Source: Halocatena salina (GTDB lineage Archaea; Halobacteriota; Halobacteria; Halobacteriales; Haloarculaceae). From it: 64,000 nucleotides of DNA. Each line of letters begins with the position of its first letter. Position 1 is the stretch's first letter. The stretch spans positions 1,116,001-1,180,000 of the forward strand of contig NZ_CP096019.1 of the NCBI RefSeq assembly GCF_023115355.1, written 5' to 3'. Shown piece after piece: positions 1 through 9,078 of this stretch. Below the pieces are notes generated by a model, which saw only the letters and a program-made list of their open reading frames with translations, searched no databases and was not told the DNA's origin. A program made the position numbers and the translations under genes.

Positions 1-597
1 TGCGTCCGTCGTCCGCATGACCTCGTGAAACGGTCCCTGCCGAAATTTATCTCCGGTGGGACCGAGATACGGCCAGTGTGGCTGCATGTAGTGCACCATG
101 AGGCGTTTGTTCGGATACGTTTCTGCAGCCTCACGCGCAGCGTCTGATACCGTCTCCGGGTGTGAGGTACGCCCGTTCATGAGATCTCGGTCGGTGAAAT
201 CCAACGCGTGAACCTCCGCATCGATATCGTCTTTCGTCTTTGCGTACCAGTCGTTGGCAGTCACGTAGACGAGATCATGAAGCTGCTTGCCACCGAAATT
301 CCCTCGAACGAACTCCGGACTCGTACTTCCCCGAGAGATCCGGCTCTCCGTTTCTCCGGGAAGATCGGAGCAGCGAACGAATTCGTCGTATCGACACGCA
401 TCGAGAATGATGAGATTGTCCCAGTCCTCCTCGAACACGTCGATACCGTTCGGGTTGTACGGTTGTCCTGCACGCCAGTGGTTGTACTGCTGATTTATCT
501 CTGAAACGATGGAATGAGGATGTTTAATCCCGTGGATAACATCTTCTGTTCGATAGGGGAACCTGTTTGTAATCTTCTTAGTAACGTTAGCTATCAT
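1..597 (-). CDS. Sulfatase/alkaline-phosphatase-like protein, C-terminus beyond window
   Basis: The gene enters the window from the left and reads leftwards from an ATG at 597, so only the first 199 codons are visible. The protein resembles the complete gene at 3242-4189. Both share an N-terminal EEDWDNL-x-ILDACR segment (D66, C68 and R69 here), in which the Asp and the DACR turn resemble a metal site of the alkaline-phosphatase/sulfatase superfamily. Both also have a MQPHxPY/F segment in the middle. In haloarchaea such proteins are common in surface-glycan clusters, where they may act on sulfate or phosphate groups. The substrate is unknown. The second metal site would lie outside the window. 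Confidence 0.75.
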   Translation of the reverse strand, partial: MIANVTKKITNRFPYRTEDVIHGIKHPHSIVSEINQQYNHWRAGQPYNPNGIDVFEEDWDNLIILDACRYDEFVRCSDLPGETESRISRGSTSPEFVRGNFGGKQLHDLVYVTANDWYAKTKDDIDAEVHALDFTDRDLMNGRTSHPETVSDAAREAAETYPNKRLMVHYMQPHWPYLGPTGDKFRQGPFHEVMRTTDA

Positions 598-719
598 TGT
601 AATCCCTTAGTTACTTCGAGGGTTATTCCCCATAGATATAAAAATTACCGATCCATTTGTGTTATTATCCTCAATATTCTATCTTAGATATATTACGTCG
701 AAACGGACGCTGTGGGTGT

Positions 720-1844
720 TTATCGACGTGTGTCGGTAAGATCCCGATAGAGCGTTACGTACGATCGGGTGGTTTGACGGACATCGAACTGTTCCGATAC
801 GCGGCTGTATGCCCGGTCTCCAAACGGTTCATCCGTCGAAGCGACCCGTTTCATCGCATTAGATAGCTCGTTGGGCGACCGTGTCGGCACCAATACGCCC
901 GTCCGTTCGTGTTCAACCACTTCCTTCACACCAGATATGTCGGTTGCCACGATTGAAAGGTTAGCTGCCATCGCCTCCAAGATAGCGATCGGAAGTCCCT
1001 CTCGGACCGAAGAAGAGACGAACACATCAGCGAGACCGTAATATTCCGGGATGTCCTCGGATGGAACGCGACCGACTATCGTAACGGCATCCGAGAGATC
1101 GTGCTCTTTCACCGTCTTCCGGAGCGTAGATTCCATCTCTCCCCATCCCACAACCAGAAGATGGGCCTGTGGGAAGTCCTCTGTGAGATGATTCATGGCC
1201 AGAACGAGATCTTCTTGTGCTTTTGCCGGAACGTATCGCCCCACCGTGAGAAACAGCGGGTCACCGTGTATCCCTTTCCGAGCACGAAACTCGTCCGGAT
1301 CTGCTTGTTGAACTCGTTCGTGGAACTCCGTAACGTCGATCCCGTTGTAAATGGTACACCACTGTCCGTCCAACTGCCCCTCATACCGGTGAACCGTCCC
1401 TGTGAAGTCCCGTTCGATATCTCCCGCGACAGCGATGGTCGCGGCATCAAGCGGGCGCGTGATCCGTTCAAGCGTTCTCGTGATTGGATGTCGTTCGCTC
1501 GGAACGTTGTGTTGGGTCGTAATTATGTGGTCTACGTTCCCAAGGCGACCGAACACACGTCCGAGCGTTTGTGAATAGGGAAGATGAGCATGGACAATGT
1601 CGAACTTCTCATGGCGCAAAAAGCGAGCCAGTCGTGCGATGGCTCGTGGGTCGAATTTGAAGCCGGCATCGAAATCGACCACATCAGCCCCTGCCGCTTC
1701 GAACTCCGGTGCGAGCGTGTCTTCACCTTCGAGAAAACAGATCGTGTACGTGATATCCGAGGCGTCAGTGTTGCGAACGATATCAAGCAGCAGTGTCGGA
1801 GCACCTCCAGGAGCAAGTTGATTGATCAAGAAACAGACATTCAT
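720..1844 (-). CDS. Glycosyltransferase family 4 (GT-B fold)
   Basis: A 374-residue cytoplasmic glycosyltransferase. The N-terminal Rossmann domain opens with NQLAPGGAPTLLL, a donor/acceptor loop typical of GT4 enzymes, followed by VHAH at 84-87. The C-terminal nucleotide-sugar domain begins near residue 195 (FLTVGRY). It carries the E-x7-E motif (E282 and E290 in EGLPIAILE) that contacts the donor sugar. The length is normal for the family. It lies in a same-strand cluster with a GT2 enzyme and sulfatase-like genes, so assembly of a surface polysaccharide or S-layer N-glycan is the likely role. Donor and acceptor cannot be told from sequence. Confidence 0.9.
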   Translation of the reverse strand: MNVCFLINQLAPGGAPTLLLDIVRNTDASDITYTICFLEGEDTLAPEFEAAGADVVDFDAGFKFDPRAIARLARFLRHEKFDIVHAHLPYSQTLGRVFGRLGNVDHIITTQHNVPSERHPITRTLERITRPLDAATIAVAGDIERDFTGTVHRYEGQLDGQWCTIYNGIDVTEFHERVQQADPDEFRARKGIHGDPLFLTVGRYVPAKAQEDLVLAMNHLTEDFPQAHLLVVGWGEMESTLRKTVKEHDLSDAVTIVGRVPSEDIPEYYGLADVFVSSSVREGLPIAILEAMAANLSIVATDISGVKEVVEHERTGVLVPTRSPNELSNAMKRVASTDEPFGDRAYSRVSEQFDVRQTTRSYVTLYRDLTDTRR

Positions 1845-1998
1845 TTGCTCGGATACCTCATTTGAATCGGGTTTACGTAAGTATCGGAAAAAAAGTTAGC
1901 GCTTCGATGATGGGTATGAGATATTAGGGTTGTAGAAAGAAGTGTGTTCGATCTGGATGGTGTATGAAGAACGATAGCCGAACGAGAGGGTTCGACTG

Positions 1999-2979
1999 TC
2001 ACGCTAGGGTGGACCGGCATCGGTGATAGATGTTCGTAACGTCTCGTTTGAGGTGTTGGGCGAGTTTGTATCCCCGATCCCCGGTCATAGCGATGAACGC
2101 ATAGAGATAAAATTTCGGAACGAATGGCCATCGAACAAGTGCGGTAGCGAACGTGGTGCGGGCTTCGTCGTAATGTTCGTTGATCAAGGCAGCGTAGCCG
2201 AGATCGAACGTGAGATGAGCATACGACTTTTGTTTGAACAGCCATCCATACTCCGCGGCGATCGGCAGAAACGTGTCGATCACTTTCGGATAGGACGTTT
2301 CCTTTTTGACGGCGAAATTACCGCTCAGTTTGCTTCGTCCGTCTTCGCGTTGACTGACGACCAGCGGAGCGTCGATAGCTCCGAACTCACACTCCTGGGC
2401 CACTCGTAACAGCCATTCTCGATCGTTCCACGACGGTAACTCCTCGTCGAACGGGCCTGCAGCCGAAACGATCTCCTGTCGAACAGCGATCGAGGGAAAC
2501 GGAGGAGTGGACCCACACAAAAATTTCTTCGTCAGATCGCCTTCGTCTTTTGCGTCTCGAACAGCGATCGTAGACCCGCTCGGATCGAACATCTGTATAC
2601 CGGTGTATACGGCACCGACGTCGGGACCTTCGTTCTGTAAGACGTCGACTTGTCGTTCGATCTTGGTCGGTTTCCATTGCTCATCATCATCGAGAAACGC
2701 GAGTATTTCACCATCTGCGACCTCGATTCCGGTATTCCGCGCTGCGCTCGCCCCTTTGTTCTCCTCGTGACGGACGAAGACGATGTCACGCACCGATTCC
2801 TGAGAAGCGTCGTCGACGATATCTTGGGGTGACTCAGGTGAGTGGTCATCGACGACGACGAGTTCGATCTTCTCGTAGGTTTGATCGGTTACTGATTCGA
2901 TCGCTTCAGGTAAGTACTCCCGTCGGTCGTAAGTGGTGAGGATAACACTGACGAGGGGATCCGCGTTCGACGTGGGCAT
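1999..2979 (-). CDS. Glycosyltransferase family 2 (GT-A fold)
   Basis: A 326-residue GT2 enzyme. The N-terminal domain shows SVILTTYDRREYL, VVVDDHS (D44-D45, nucleotide binding), NKGASAARNTGI and the metal-binding LDDDEQW (D97-D99). A helical C-terminal part of about 100 residues contains no clear membrane segment. A TATA-like box about 25-33 bases upstream of the ATG supports the start. It is separated by about 150 bases from the GT4 gene and transcribed in the same direction. It probably adds one sugar of the glycan built by this cluster. Confidence 0.88.
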   Translation of the reverse strand: MPTSNADPLVSVILTTYDRREYLPEAIESVTDQTYEKIELVVVDDHSPESPQDIVDDASQESVRDIVFVRHEENKGASAARNTGIEVADGEILAFLDDDEQWKPTKIERQVDVLQNEGPDVGAVYTGIQMFDPSGSTIAVRDAKDEGDLTKKFLCGSTPPFPSIAVRQEIVSAAGPFDEELPSWNDREWLLRVAQECEFGAIDAPLVVSQREDGRSKLSGNFAVKKETSYPKVIDTFLPIAAEYGWLFKQKSYAHLTFDLGYAALINEHYDEARTTFATALVRWPFVPKFYLYAFIAMTGDRGYKLAQHLKRDVTNIYHRCRSTLA

Positions 2980-3004
2980 CGGTCTGTCTGTCGGATCATA
3001 CGTC

Positions 3005-3012
3005 TATAAAAA
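3005..3012 (-). promoter_or_regulatory. TATA box of the GT2 gene
   Basis: TTTTTATA on the minus strand is centred about 29 bases before the ATG at 2979. This is the spacing expected for a haloarchaeal promoter giving a leaderless or nearly leaderless transcript. Confidence 0.6.
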
Positions 3013-3241
3013 TGTCTATTACGATTCTGAAATAATTGTGATAATAATGGCGATGGTCGGACTCGAACGGACGAAGGGAGCCAATCGATGAACGATCGAA
3101 GACGAACGAGGCGTTCCACAGTCACTCACGGTGGATCAGCGTCGGTCACATCGATCGTTCGGCACACCGAAATTATCGCCGACGTACTAGCCGACATCAA
3201 TACGTAATACTTACCCTATTTGAATGAGTTCACCCGCTTAA

Positions 3242-4189
3242 ATGGGTGGCACATCAAGATACACATTTGATAATTTAGTCGATGCACTATACAACCCAGA
3301 ACGGTTCCTTGGAGAGATATATCGAATTTCTGTTGATATCAACGTTCGAGTTCACAGCTACCGAGACAACAGTGATGGTACTCGAGTCATCGAGGAGGAC
3401 TGGGACAATCTCGTCATCCTCGACGCCTGTAGGTTCGATATGTTCAATGAACAAAATATTTTGGACGGGCGTCTCGAACGGCGACGGTCACTCGGGAGTG
3501 AAAGCTGGGAGTTCCTCCAAGAGAACTTCGTCGGTGAAAGCCATCACGATGTCGTGTACGTGACGGCGAACCCCCACGCACCGAAGCTTCCGGCGGGAAC
3601 TTTCCACGAGGTAATCAACCTCCTTGAGAACGGCTGGGATCCGGAGCTACAGACCGTTCGTCCTGCGACAGTCGTGGATGCAGCCGTAGACGCTCACGAG
3701 ACGTATCCGAACAAACGCCTCATCATTCACTTCATGCAACCCCACTATCCGTTCATCGGCGAGCATGGACAGACGCTTACACACAGAGGGCTTCTCAACT
3801 CAACGGAGGATGAAGACGGTTCGAACCGTGAACGCCATCTTTGGGGCAGTCTTGGTCACGGCCGTCTCGACATCGATGCGGTCTGGCGTGCGTACAGAGA
3901 GAACCTCGATATTGCGCTCGAGGCAGTGAGCGGTCTGCTCGATACGCTTTCCGGCAAGTCGGTAGTGACATCAGATCACGGGAATCTCGTTGGCGAACGG
4001 ACTCGTCCACTCCCTGCTCGGGGATACGGTCATCCTCGTGGTTTGGATGTCCCTGAACTTCGGAACGTTCCCTGGCTCGTCGTGGAGGCGGACGAACGCC
4101 GATCGGTCGTCGCCGAGGAACCTGTAGAATCATCACAGCTCGGATCCGACGTGATCGACGACCGGTTGTCGGCCCTCGGCTACAAGTGA
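3242..4189 (+). CDS. Sulfatase/alkaline-phosphatase-like protein
   Basis: A 315-residue complete paralogue of the truncated gene at 1-597. Visible superfamily features are the N-terminal ILDACRFD (D61, C63, R64), the central HFMQPHYPF (163-171) and the C-terminal metal-site motif TSDHGN (D245, H246). There is no signal peptide or membrane segment, so it appears cytoplasmic. It faces away from the glycosyltransferases and converges with the O-antigen-ligase-like gene. It is shorter than classical sulfatases (about 450-500 residues) and lacks the CxPxR formylglycine motif, so 'sulfatase' describes the fold, not a proven reaction. Confidence 0.78.
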   Translation: MGGTSRYTFDNLVDALYNPERFLGEIYRISVDINVRVHSYRDNSDGTRVIEEDWDNLVILDACRFDMFNEQNILDGRLERRRSLGSESWEFLQENFVGESHHDVVYVTANPHAPKLPAGTFHEVINLLENGWDPELQTVRPATVVDAAVDAHETYPNKRLIIHFMQPHYPFIGEHGQTLTHRGLLNSTEDEDGSNRERHLWGSLGHGRLDIDAVWRAYRENLDIALEAVSGLLDTLSGKSVVTSDHGNLVGERTRPLPARGYGHPRGLDVPELRNVPWLVVEADERRSVVAEEPVESSQLGSDVIDDRLSALGYK

Positions 4190-4247
4190 ACCTGCGGAGT
4201 CCTTCGGTCACTCGGAAAAGCTCCGGGTCACAGCGATTTCTGAAGAT

Positions 4248-5939
4248 TCACTTCGAAATCGATCCCTGTCGGTCGCTTCGCCCTGACGGTGGAACTGACG
4301 ATCTACCCTGCATAGTTGCACCGACGACGAACCCAGCCACCGTCCAGAACACCATCAGCGCCACACTGCCAGATGCGTGGATCGCCGTCCAAAACGCGTA
4401 CGCGTAAAATCCCAAAAGTCCACACACTAACGCAGCCCACAACGTCTGAGATTCATCCGATGAAAGACCCTGTTTGGCAGCACACCCTAGTATCGCAATG
4501 AGACACATAACAAACGTGATCGCAGCGGGAACACCGCCACTCGCAAGCGTCATCAGATAGATGTTGTGGATCGATTTCGGTTCATGGATGCCATACGATT
4601 GGGCCATCCAGAGGAAGTTGTGTCCCCCGATCCCGAAGAGTGGATACTGCAAACCGAGATCGACTGCTCCGAGGTACTGTTTGACCCGTACCGAAACGTT
4701 TGCTGTGCTGACTAAGGGAACGTTCCCAATGAGTTCGATTATTTGTTCTTCATGCGATAATTGTCTCGTCCCAGAGCCGGATTCCCACGAGCCTCCTGGA
4801 ACGCCAGAGGGACCCGAATCGGAATCATCCTGGATCGTAGCACTTCGCATCGTGAACAAGACGACATTGAACGCGCCAGCCCCCATCGAACTAGCTACTC
4901 CGAGGACCGAATCCCGCACTGCTGTAACCCCTCCAGTGGACAGTTCTCGAACGGCTAGATAAACGCCAACGGCAGATATCGATCCGATCACGATCCCGAA
5001 CGCCCCGAATCCCGCATCTGTTCCACTGATACGAATGAGTAGTGCGCTACAGAAAAGAGCGATAGCGGACAAAACCTTCCATACCGAAGAGCGATTGATA
5101 ATGACCTCGACCAGCACTGGCGTCATCAATATGAGGATAGCCACGAGAATCCTCGATGTGCTCGTGAATCCTCCAGCGAATTGACCGGTCATGAATGACA
5201 CTGGACCGAGGTGAATGAGACCCTGTTTGGTGCCACTTCCCTCCCCGAGATAGCTCAGGCCAAACCAAACGCGGTTTAGCGTCTGCACGACCGCAAAGAG
5301 CAACTGAAAGGAGATAGCAATGAGCATCGAGTATATTGCAGTTGAAATTCCAGAAAAACGAACAATTATGATGGCTACAATAAAGAGTGAGAGATGTCGC
5401 AGTTGGGTGACAGCGAAGACCAACCCGGCGGCTCTCGAAGGACCGTTACCGACGATTCCTGCAAGAAACGACCAGAGCACGAAACCAGCGAGACTGAAAA
5501 CTGCCACGGCTTGTAACCGGGACAGCGACGAGAACGAAGGCCATTTCAAGCGGCCAGAAAGGGTCCACACACCGAGAAGCACCAGAAACGGCAGGAGAAC
5601 CATATCGACTAACATCACGTTAAGGACGACCGTCTTCCCCGAACCGACCGGTAGCTCATACAGCGGAACGTTTGCAGCAAACGTCGTGAGTACGATGATT
5701 GCACTACAGAGCCCTTCGAACACACTGTCGGTACCAACTAACACGAAAAGGTAGCAGAGACCACTGATCCCGACTAACAGGAGAACAGGTACACCAGTCG
5801 TGAGCGCGACGACCGGAACACCGACGACGAGCAAACCCGCAAGACAAAACGCAGTCAAGAAGAATTTATTTCTATCAACAGTTTGTGGAGGGGAAGAAAT
5901 AGCAGACAGGATTGGAACGTTAGTCATGCGGTATCTCAT
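4248..5939 (-). CDS. O-antigen ligase/polymerase-like membrane protein
   Basis: A 563-residue polytopic membrane protein with roughly 12 hydrophobic segments. A long hydrophilic, probably extracellular loop spans residues 366-457, followed by HNIYL at 458-462 and LASGGVPA. This loop-plus-HN[IV]YL arrangement is typical of the Wzy_C/O-antigen-ligase family, which polymerises or transfers lipid-linked glycans on the outer face of the membrane. Together with the flippase at 6309 it forms the export half of the glycan cluster. The start could instead be the ATG at 5927. Confidence 0.82.
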   Translation of the reverse strand: MRYRMTNVPILSAISSPPQTVDRNKFFLTAFCLAGLLVVGVPVVALTTGVPVLLLVGISGLCYLFVLVGTDSVFEGLCSAIIVLTTFAANVPLYELPVGSGKTVVLNVMLVDMVLLPFLVLLGVWTLSGRLKWPSFSSLSRLQAVAVFSLAGFVLWSFLAGIVGNGPSRAAGLVFAVTQLRHLSLFIVAIIIVRFSGISTAIYSMLIAISFQLLFAVVQTLNRVWFGLSYLGEGSGTKQGLIHLGPVSFMTGQFAGGFTSTSRILVAILILMTPVLVEVIINRSSVWKVLSAIALFCSALLIRISGTDAGFGAFGIVIGSISAVGVYLAVRELSTGGVTAVRDSVLGVASSMGAGAFNVVLFTMRSATIQDDSDSGPSGVPGGSWESGSGTRQLSHEEQIIELIGNVPLVSTANVSVRVKQYLGAVDLGLQYPLFGIGGHNFLWMAQSYGIHEPKSIHNIYLMTLASGGVPAAITFVMCLIAILGCAAKQGLSSDESQTLWAALVCGLLGFYAYAFWTAIHASGSVALMVFWTVAGFVVGATMQGRSSVPPSGRSDRQGSISK

Positions 5940-6308
5940 CTGGTGTAATGGTACTGCAGACGACCCTTTAGTGGTTACGTGATTATTTTTCTATAATTAC
6001 TATTTTAATTATTATATGTTAGTTTATTATATATTTTTATGGAATATACATATAAATAATTGATCTGGAGTGGCGTAGCATTGATGCTACGATCAATGTA
6101 TATTATCGATATGTTGATCCAAATTTCGATAACCACACAAAAACACAACATATACCTATTCACCATTGGTATGCCAGCACACGAGAATGACTCCAGTAGC
6201 GAACTCTGCTGTTATGAGCCGGGGTGAGCGATGTACTGTTTCTCACTCATTACTTAGTGGTTCCGGACGTCCGATCCACGAATTCGCTCACCGGACAGAC
6301 GTGGGGAC
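5940..6308. other. AT-rich spacer between divergent glycan-export genes
   Basis: About 370 bases without a gene. The part from 5985 to 6165 is very AT-rich, far below the surrounding base composition, and contains several possible TATA boxes for the divergent genes at 5939 and 6309. It also holds the palindrome at 6074-6091. No ORF here looks coding. Confidence 0.7.
6074..6091. repeat. Perfect inverted repeat in an AT-rich spacer
   Basis: CGTAGCAT-TG-ATGCTACG has two perfect 8-bp arms with a 2-base spacer. A weaker outer pair (ATTGATC at 6059 and GATCAAT at 6091) surrounds it. It may be an operator for the divergent export genes or a cruciform/terminator. No poly-T tract follows. Confidence 0.6.
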
Positions 6309-7820
6309 ATGAGCGAACAAACGACCTCCGAATCCACCGTCTCGCCTCTTCGATCGATCGTTGATGGAGCGTCGATCTTTCTGGTCGGTGAAATCTTGTA
6401 CAAGGCCTCCGGATTCGTCTTGAATTTCCTTCTAGCACGAACGCTCGGATCGACGCTTTACGGCATCTACACGTATGCCTACACGTATATCACCGTCTCT
6501 ACGATGTTCGCGAGCCTCGGCAGCGATCAGGCCGTTCTGCGGTATTTTCCGTCGTATTCGGACGACGAAGACGCCCAGAGCTGGATTGCTGGGATATCAG
6601 TACTCTCCTCGGTCATCGGTAGCTGCGTCGTTGCTGGCATGCTGTGGGTTCTGGCCCCGACGATTCGGTGGTATACGGGCAACAGCGAGCTGTTCGTCGA
6701 CGTGATGCGGATCATTGCGATCATGCTCCCGTTCGATACTCTCACGAAGATGTTGGCGAGCATGTTTCGGGGGCTTGAACATCCTACCGAGCAGATTTTC
6801 TTACAGAAGATCGTTCGTCCGGGAGCAAGAATCTGTGCCGTCGGAGTCGCCCTGCTGTTAGGATACACGCTCATTGATACGGTCGCCGCGCTCGTCGTGG
6901 CTAGCGTGCTTGCGTTCGTGATCGGAGTCGTGCTTTTGGTCCGTCGGACGTCTCTCCGACCATCGTTTTCGGGGATGTCCGGTACGGCATCGACGCCGGA
7001 GATCACCGCCTACTACAACTACTCGCTGCCGTTGATGCTTTCGAAGGCAGGGACCATCCTGTACAATCGCGTCGACGTTTTCATGGTCGGGCTACTCATC
7101 GGGATGAGTTCGACCGGCTATTACAACATCGCGTTTCTCATGTCGAGCGCGATCACGCTCCCACTGACGGGATGTAACCAACTGTTCGCCCCGATCGCAT
7201 CACGGCTGTACGACAACGGTGAGGTGGACGAACTCAACGAGATCTACGCCACTGTCACGCGCTGGGCGTTTACACTCGCGCTGTTCGCTGCCCTCGGTGC
7301 GATCGTCTACGCCCCGGACATCCTCTCGCTGATCGACGACGAATACACCGTTGCTGTGCCTGTCCTCTCACTATTCGCCGTGGGACAGCTGTTGAACGCG
7401 AGCGTCGGACCCAGCAACTACCTCCTCATGATGACCGACCACCAGTACGTTACGTTCGTCAATCATTGGGTGTTCGGCGTCGTCAACGTGGTGTTGAATT
7501 TCATTTTCATCCTCCAATTTGGTCTGATAGGGGCCGCACTCGCTACCGCAAGCATTCTTGGACTGTTAAACGTCGTTCGCTGGATCGAAATCAGATATCT
7601 CGAAGGCCTATCACCGTACTCACGTGCGTTCTACAAACCGCTCGTTGCAGGTGTCGGGGCCACGGGCGCATTGTATCTCCCAACACTGTGGCTCTCTGAG
7701 ATACCGCTTCTCGTGGTCGGGGGAAGTCTCGGAGCAGTCGTCTACGGCTTGATACTGTACGCCCTCGGCATAGAACAGTCCGATATTACGTTTGCTCGAC
7801 AGATGATTGAGTCACGTTGA
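6309..7820 (+). CDS. Wzx-type flippase (MOP superfamily)
   Basis: A 503-residue integral membrane protein with about 14 predicted hydrophobic segments. Early residues such as ASIFLVGEILYKASGFVLNF and LLARTLGSTLYGIY are typical of polysaccharide-biosynthesis/RfbX flippases, which move lipid-linked oligosaccharides across the cytoplasmic membrane. The length matches the family (about 450-510). The ATG at 6309 follows the AT-rich spacer. It probably exports the glycan made by the glycosyltransferases at 720-2979, for use by the ligase/polymerase encoded divergently. Confidence 0.85.
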   Translation: MSEQTTSESTVSPLRSIVDGASIFLVGEILYKASGFVLNFLLARTLGSTLYGIYTYAYTYITVSTMFASLGSDQAVLRYFPSYSDDEDAQSWIAGISVLSSVIGSCVVAGMLWVLAPTIRWYTGNSELFVDVMRIIAIMLPFDTLTKMLASMFRGLEHPTEQIFLQKIVRPGARICAVGVALLLGYTLIDTVAALVVASVLAFVIGVVLLVRRTSLRPSFSGMSGTASTPEITAYYNYSLPLMLSKAGTILYNRVDVFMVGLLIGMSSTGYYNIAFLMSSAITLPLTGCNQLFAPIASRLYDNGEVDELNEIYATVTRWAFTLALFAALGAIVYAPDILSLIDDEYTVAVPVLSLFAVGQLLNASVGPSNYLLMMTDHQYVTFVNHWVFGVVNVVLNFIFILQFGLIGAALATASILGLLNVVRWIEIRYLEGLSPYSRAFYKPLVAGVGATGALYLPTLWLSEIPLLVVGGSLGAVVYGLILYALGIEQSDITFARQMIESR

Positions 7821-7839
7821 TCGACACACTCACCGACGA

Positions 7840-8838
7840 TCAATCGCTGGCGTCTTCGAGATCGGGCGCGTTGTCATAGCCTGCTCGAAGGAGTTCGCGG
7901 TAGCGTTTACGGATCGTAACCGCGCTGACGTCGGCAACGTCGGAGATCTGCCGTTGGGTGAGATCTTCTTCCATGAGCAGTCCAGCAGCGTAGAGGGCAG
8001 CAGCGGCCAACCCCACTGGGTTTTTTCCGCTATGAACGCCTTCACGGCGTGCAGCATCGAGAAGATCACGCGCCCGTCGTTCAGTCTCATCACGCACGTG
8101 AAGGTCACTTGCAAACCGAGGAAGGTAGCTCATCGGCCGTGCCGGTGCAATTTCGAGTTCTAGTGCCTGCACTAGATGACGGTAGGCGCGTTTGAACCGG
8201 AGCGCTTTGACGCGGCTGACAGAGGCTACTTCATCGAGCGTTCGGGGCGTATTGGCCTGTCTCGCAGCGGCGTACAGGGCAGCAGTTGCAACGCCTTCGA
8301 TCGATCGGCCCTGAAGATGTCCCTCAGAAAGTGCGCGTCGGTAGATGACACTCGCGGTCTCACGAATCGTCTCGGGAAGACCGAGCGCCGACGCCATGCG
8401 CTCGATTTCCCCGAGCGCCTGTTTGAGGTTGCGCTCTTGGGCATCACCTGCCTGCACGCGCGCGTTCCACGTCCGAAGTCGTTGTACCTTCTGGCGCTGT
8501 CGAGACGACAAGGTGGTGCCGTAGGCGTCAGTGTCCTGCCAATCGATCGTGGTCGATAATCCCTTATCGTGTAACAGGTTCGTCGTTGGTGACCCAACTC
8601 GGGATTTCTCATCGCGCTCACTCGGCTCGAATGCACGCCATTCGGGGCCTCGATCGATCCCACCACTCTCGATGACGAGACCACAGTCCTGACAGACCAA
8701 CTCTCCGTGTTCGGAATCCTCGATGAGCGACCCGGTGCACTCCGGACACACTGTTGGGTCTGTTTGTGAGTGCTCACGCTCCGAGGTGGTGTCTGTTGTC
8801 GATACGTCGGTCCGCTCGTACGATGTTACGTTGGTCAC
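7840..8838 (-). CDS. tfb: Transcription initiation factor TFB
   Basis: A 332-residue archaeal homologue of TFIIB. An N-terminal zinc ribbon (C31, C34, C49, C52) binds RNA polymerase. A B-reader-like stretch GPEWRAFEPSERDEKSRVG follows. Two cyclin-like repeats cover roughly residues 120-320 and contact TBP and BRE DNA; they include LPETIRETASVIYRRALS and an arginine-rich C-terminal helix-turn-helix. The start is a GTG at 8838. Haloarchaea carry several TFB paralogues with different target promoters, and this may be one of those. It converges with the flippase and is divergent from a Bat-type regulator. Confidence 0.93.
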   Translation of the reverse strand: MTNVTSYERTDVSTTDTTSEREHSQTDPTVCPECTGSLIEDSEHGELVCQDCGLVIESGGIDRGPEWRAFEPSERDEKSRVGSPTTNLLHDKGLSTTIDWQDTDAYGTTLSSRQRQKVQRLRTWNARVQAGDAQERNLKQALGEIERMASALGLPETIRETASVIYRRALSEGHLQGRSIEGVATAALYAAARQANTPRTLDEVASVSRVKALRFKRAYRHLVQALELEIAPARPMSYLPRFASDLHVRDETERRARDLLDAARREGVHSGKNPVGLAAAALYAAGLLMEEDLTQRQISDVADVSAVTIRKRYRELLRAGYDNAPDLEDASD

Positions 8839-8929
8839 TGGCTATGAGATGAATAGGTCGTAGTTTCGTCGGCTCGCTACTCTCCTCGTAATCACCTACG
8901 ACTTGTGATCGCAACGTAATAGATATGCG

Positions 8930-8945
8930 TTCGGTTATGACCGAA
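8930..8945. promoter_or_regulatory. Inverted repeat in the TFB/Bat divergent promoter
   Basis: TTCGGT-TATG-ACCGAA lies between the divergent tfb and HTH_10 genes. With 6-bp arms and a 4-base spacer it could be an operator for one or both genes. The region 8839-9078 has no ORF. Confidence 0.4.
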
Positions 8946-9078
8946 TCAAGTAGAGCAGTGATCACAGCTTATCAAAAATTACGCTGTATCTCGCGCAATG
9001 CCGGAAAATAGGGCGTATTAATATTGCCTCGTTCGCCACGATCGACAGTTATTACTTCGGTATGAACCGATATTCTGT

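Noticed and set aside
6001-6165. AT-rich patch as a replication origin
   Set aside because: No orc1/cdc6 gene or ORB-like repeats are nearby.
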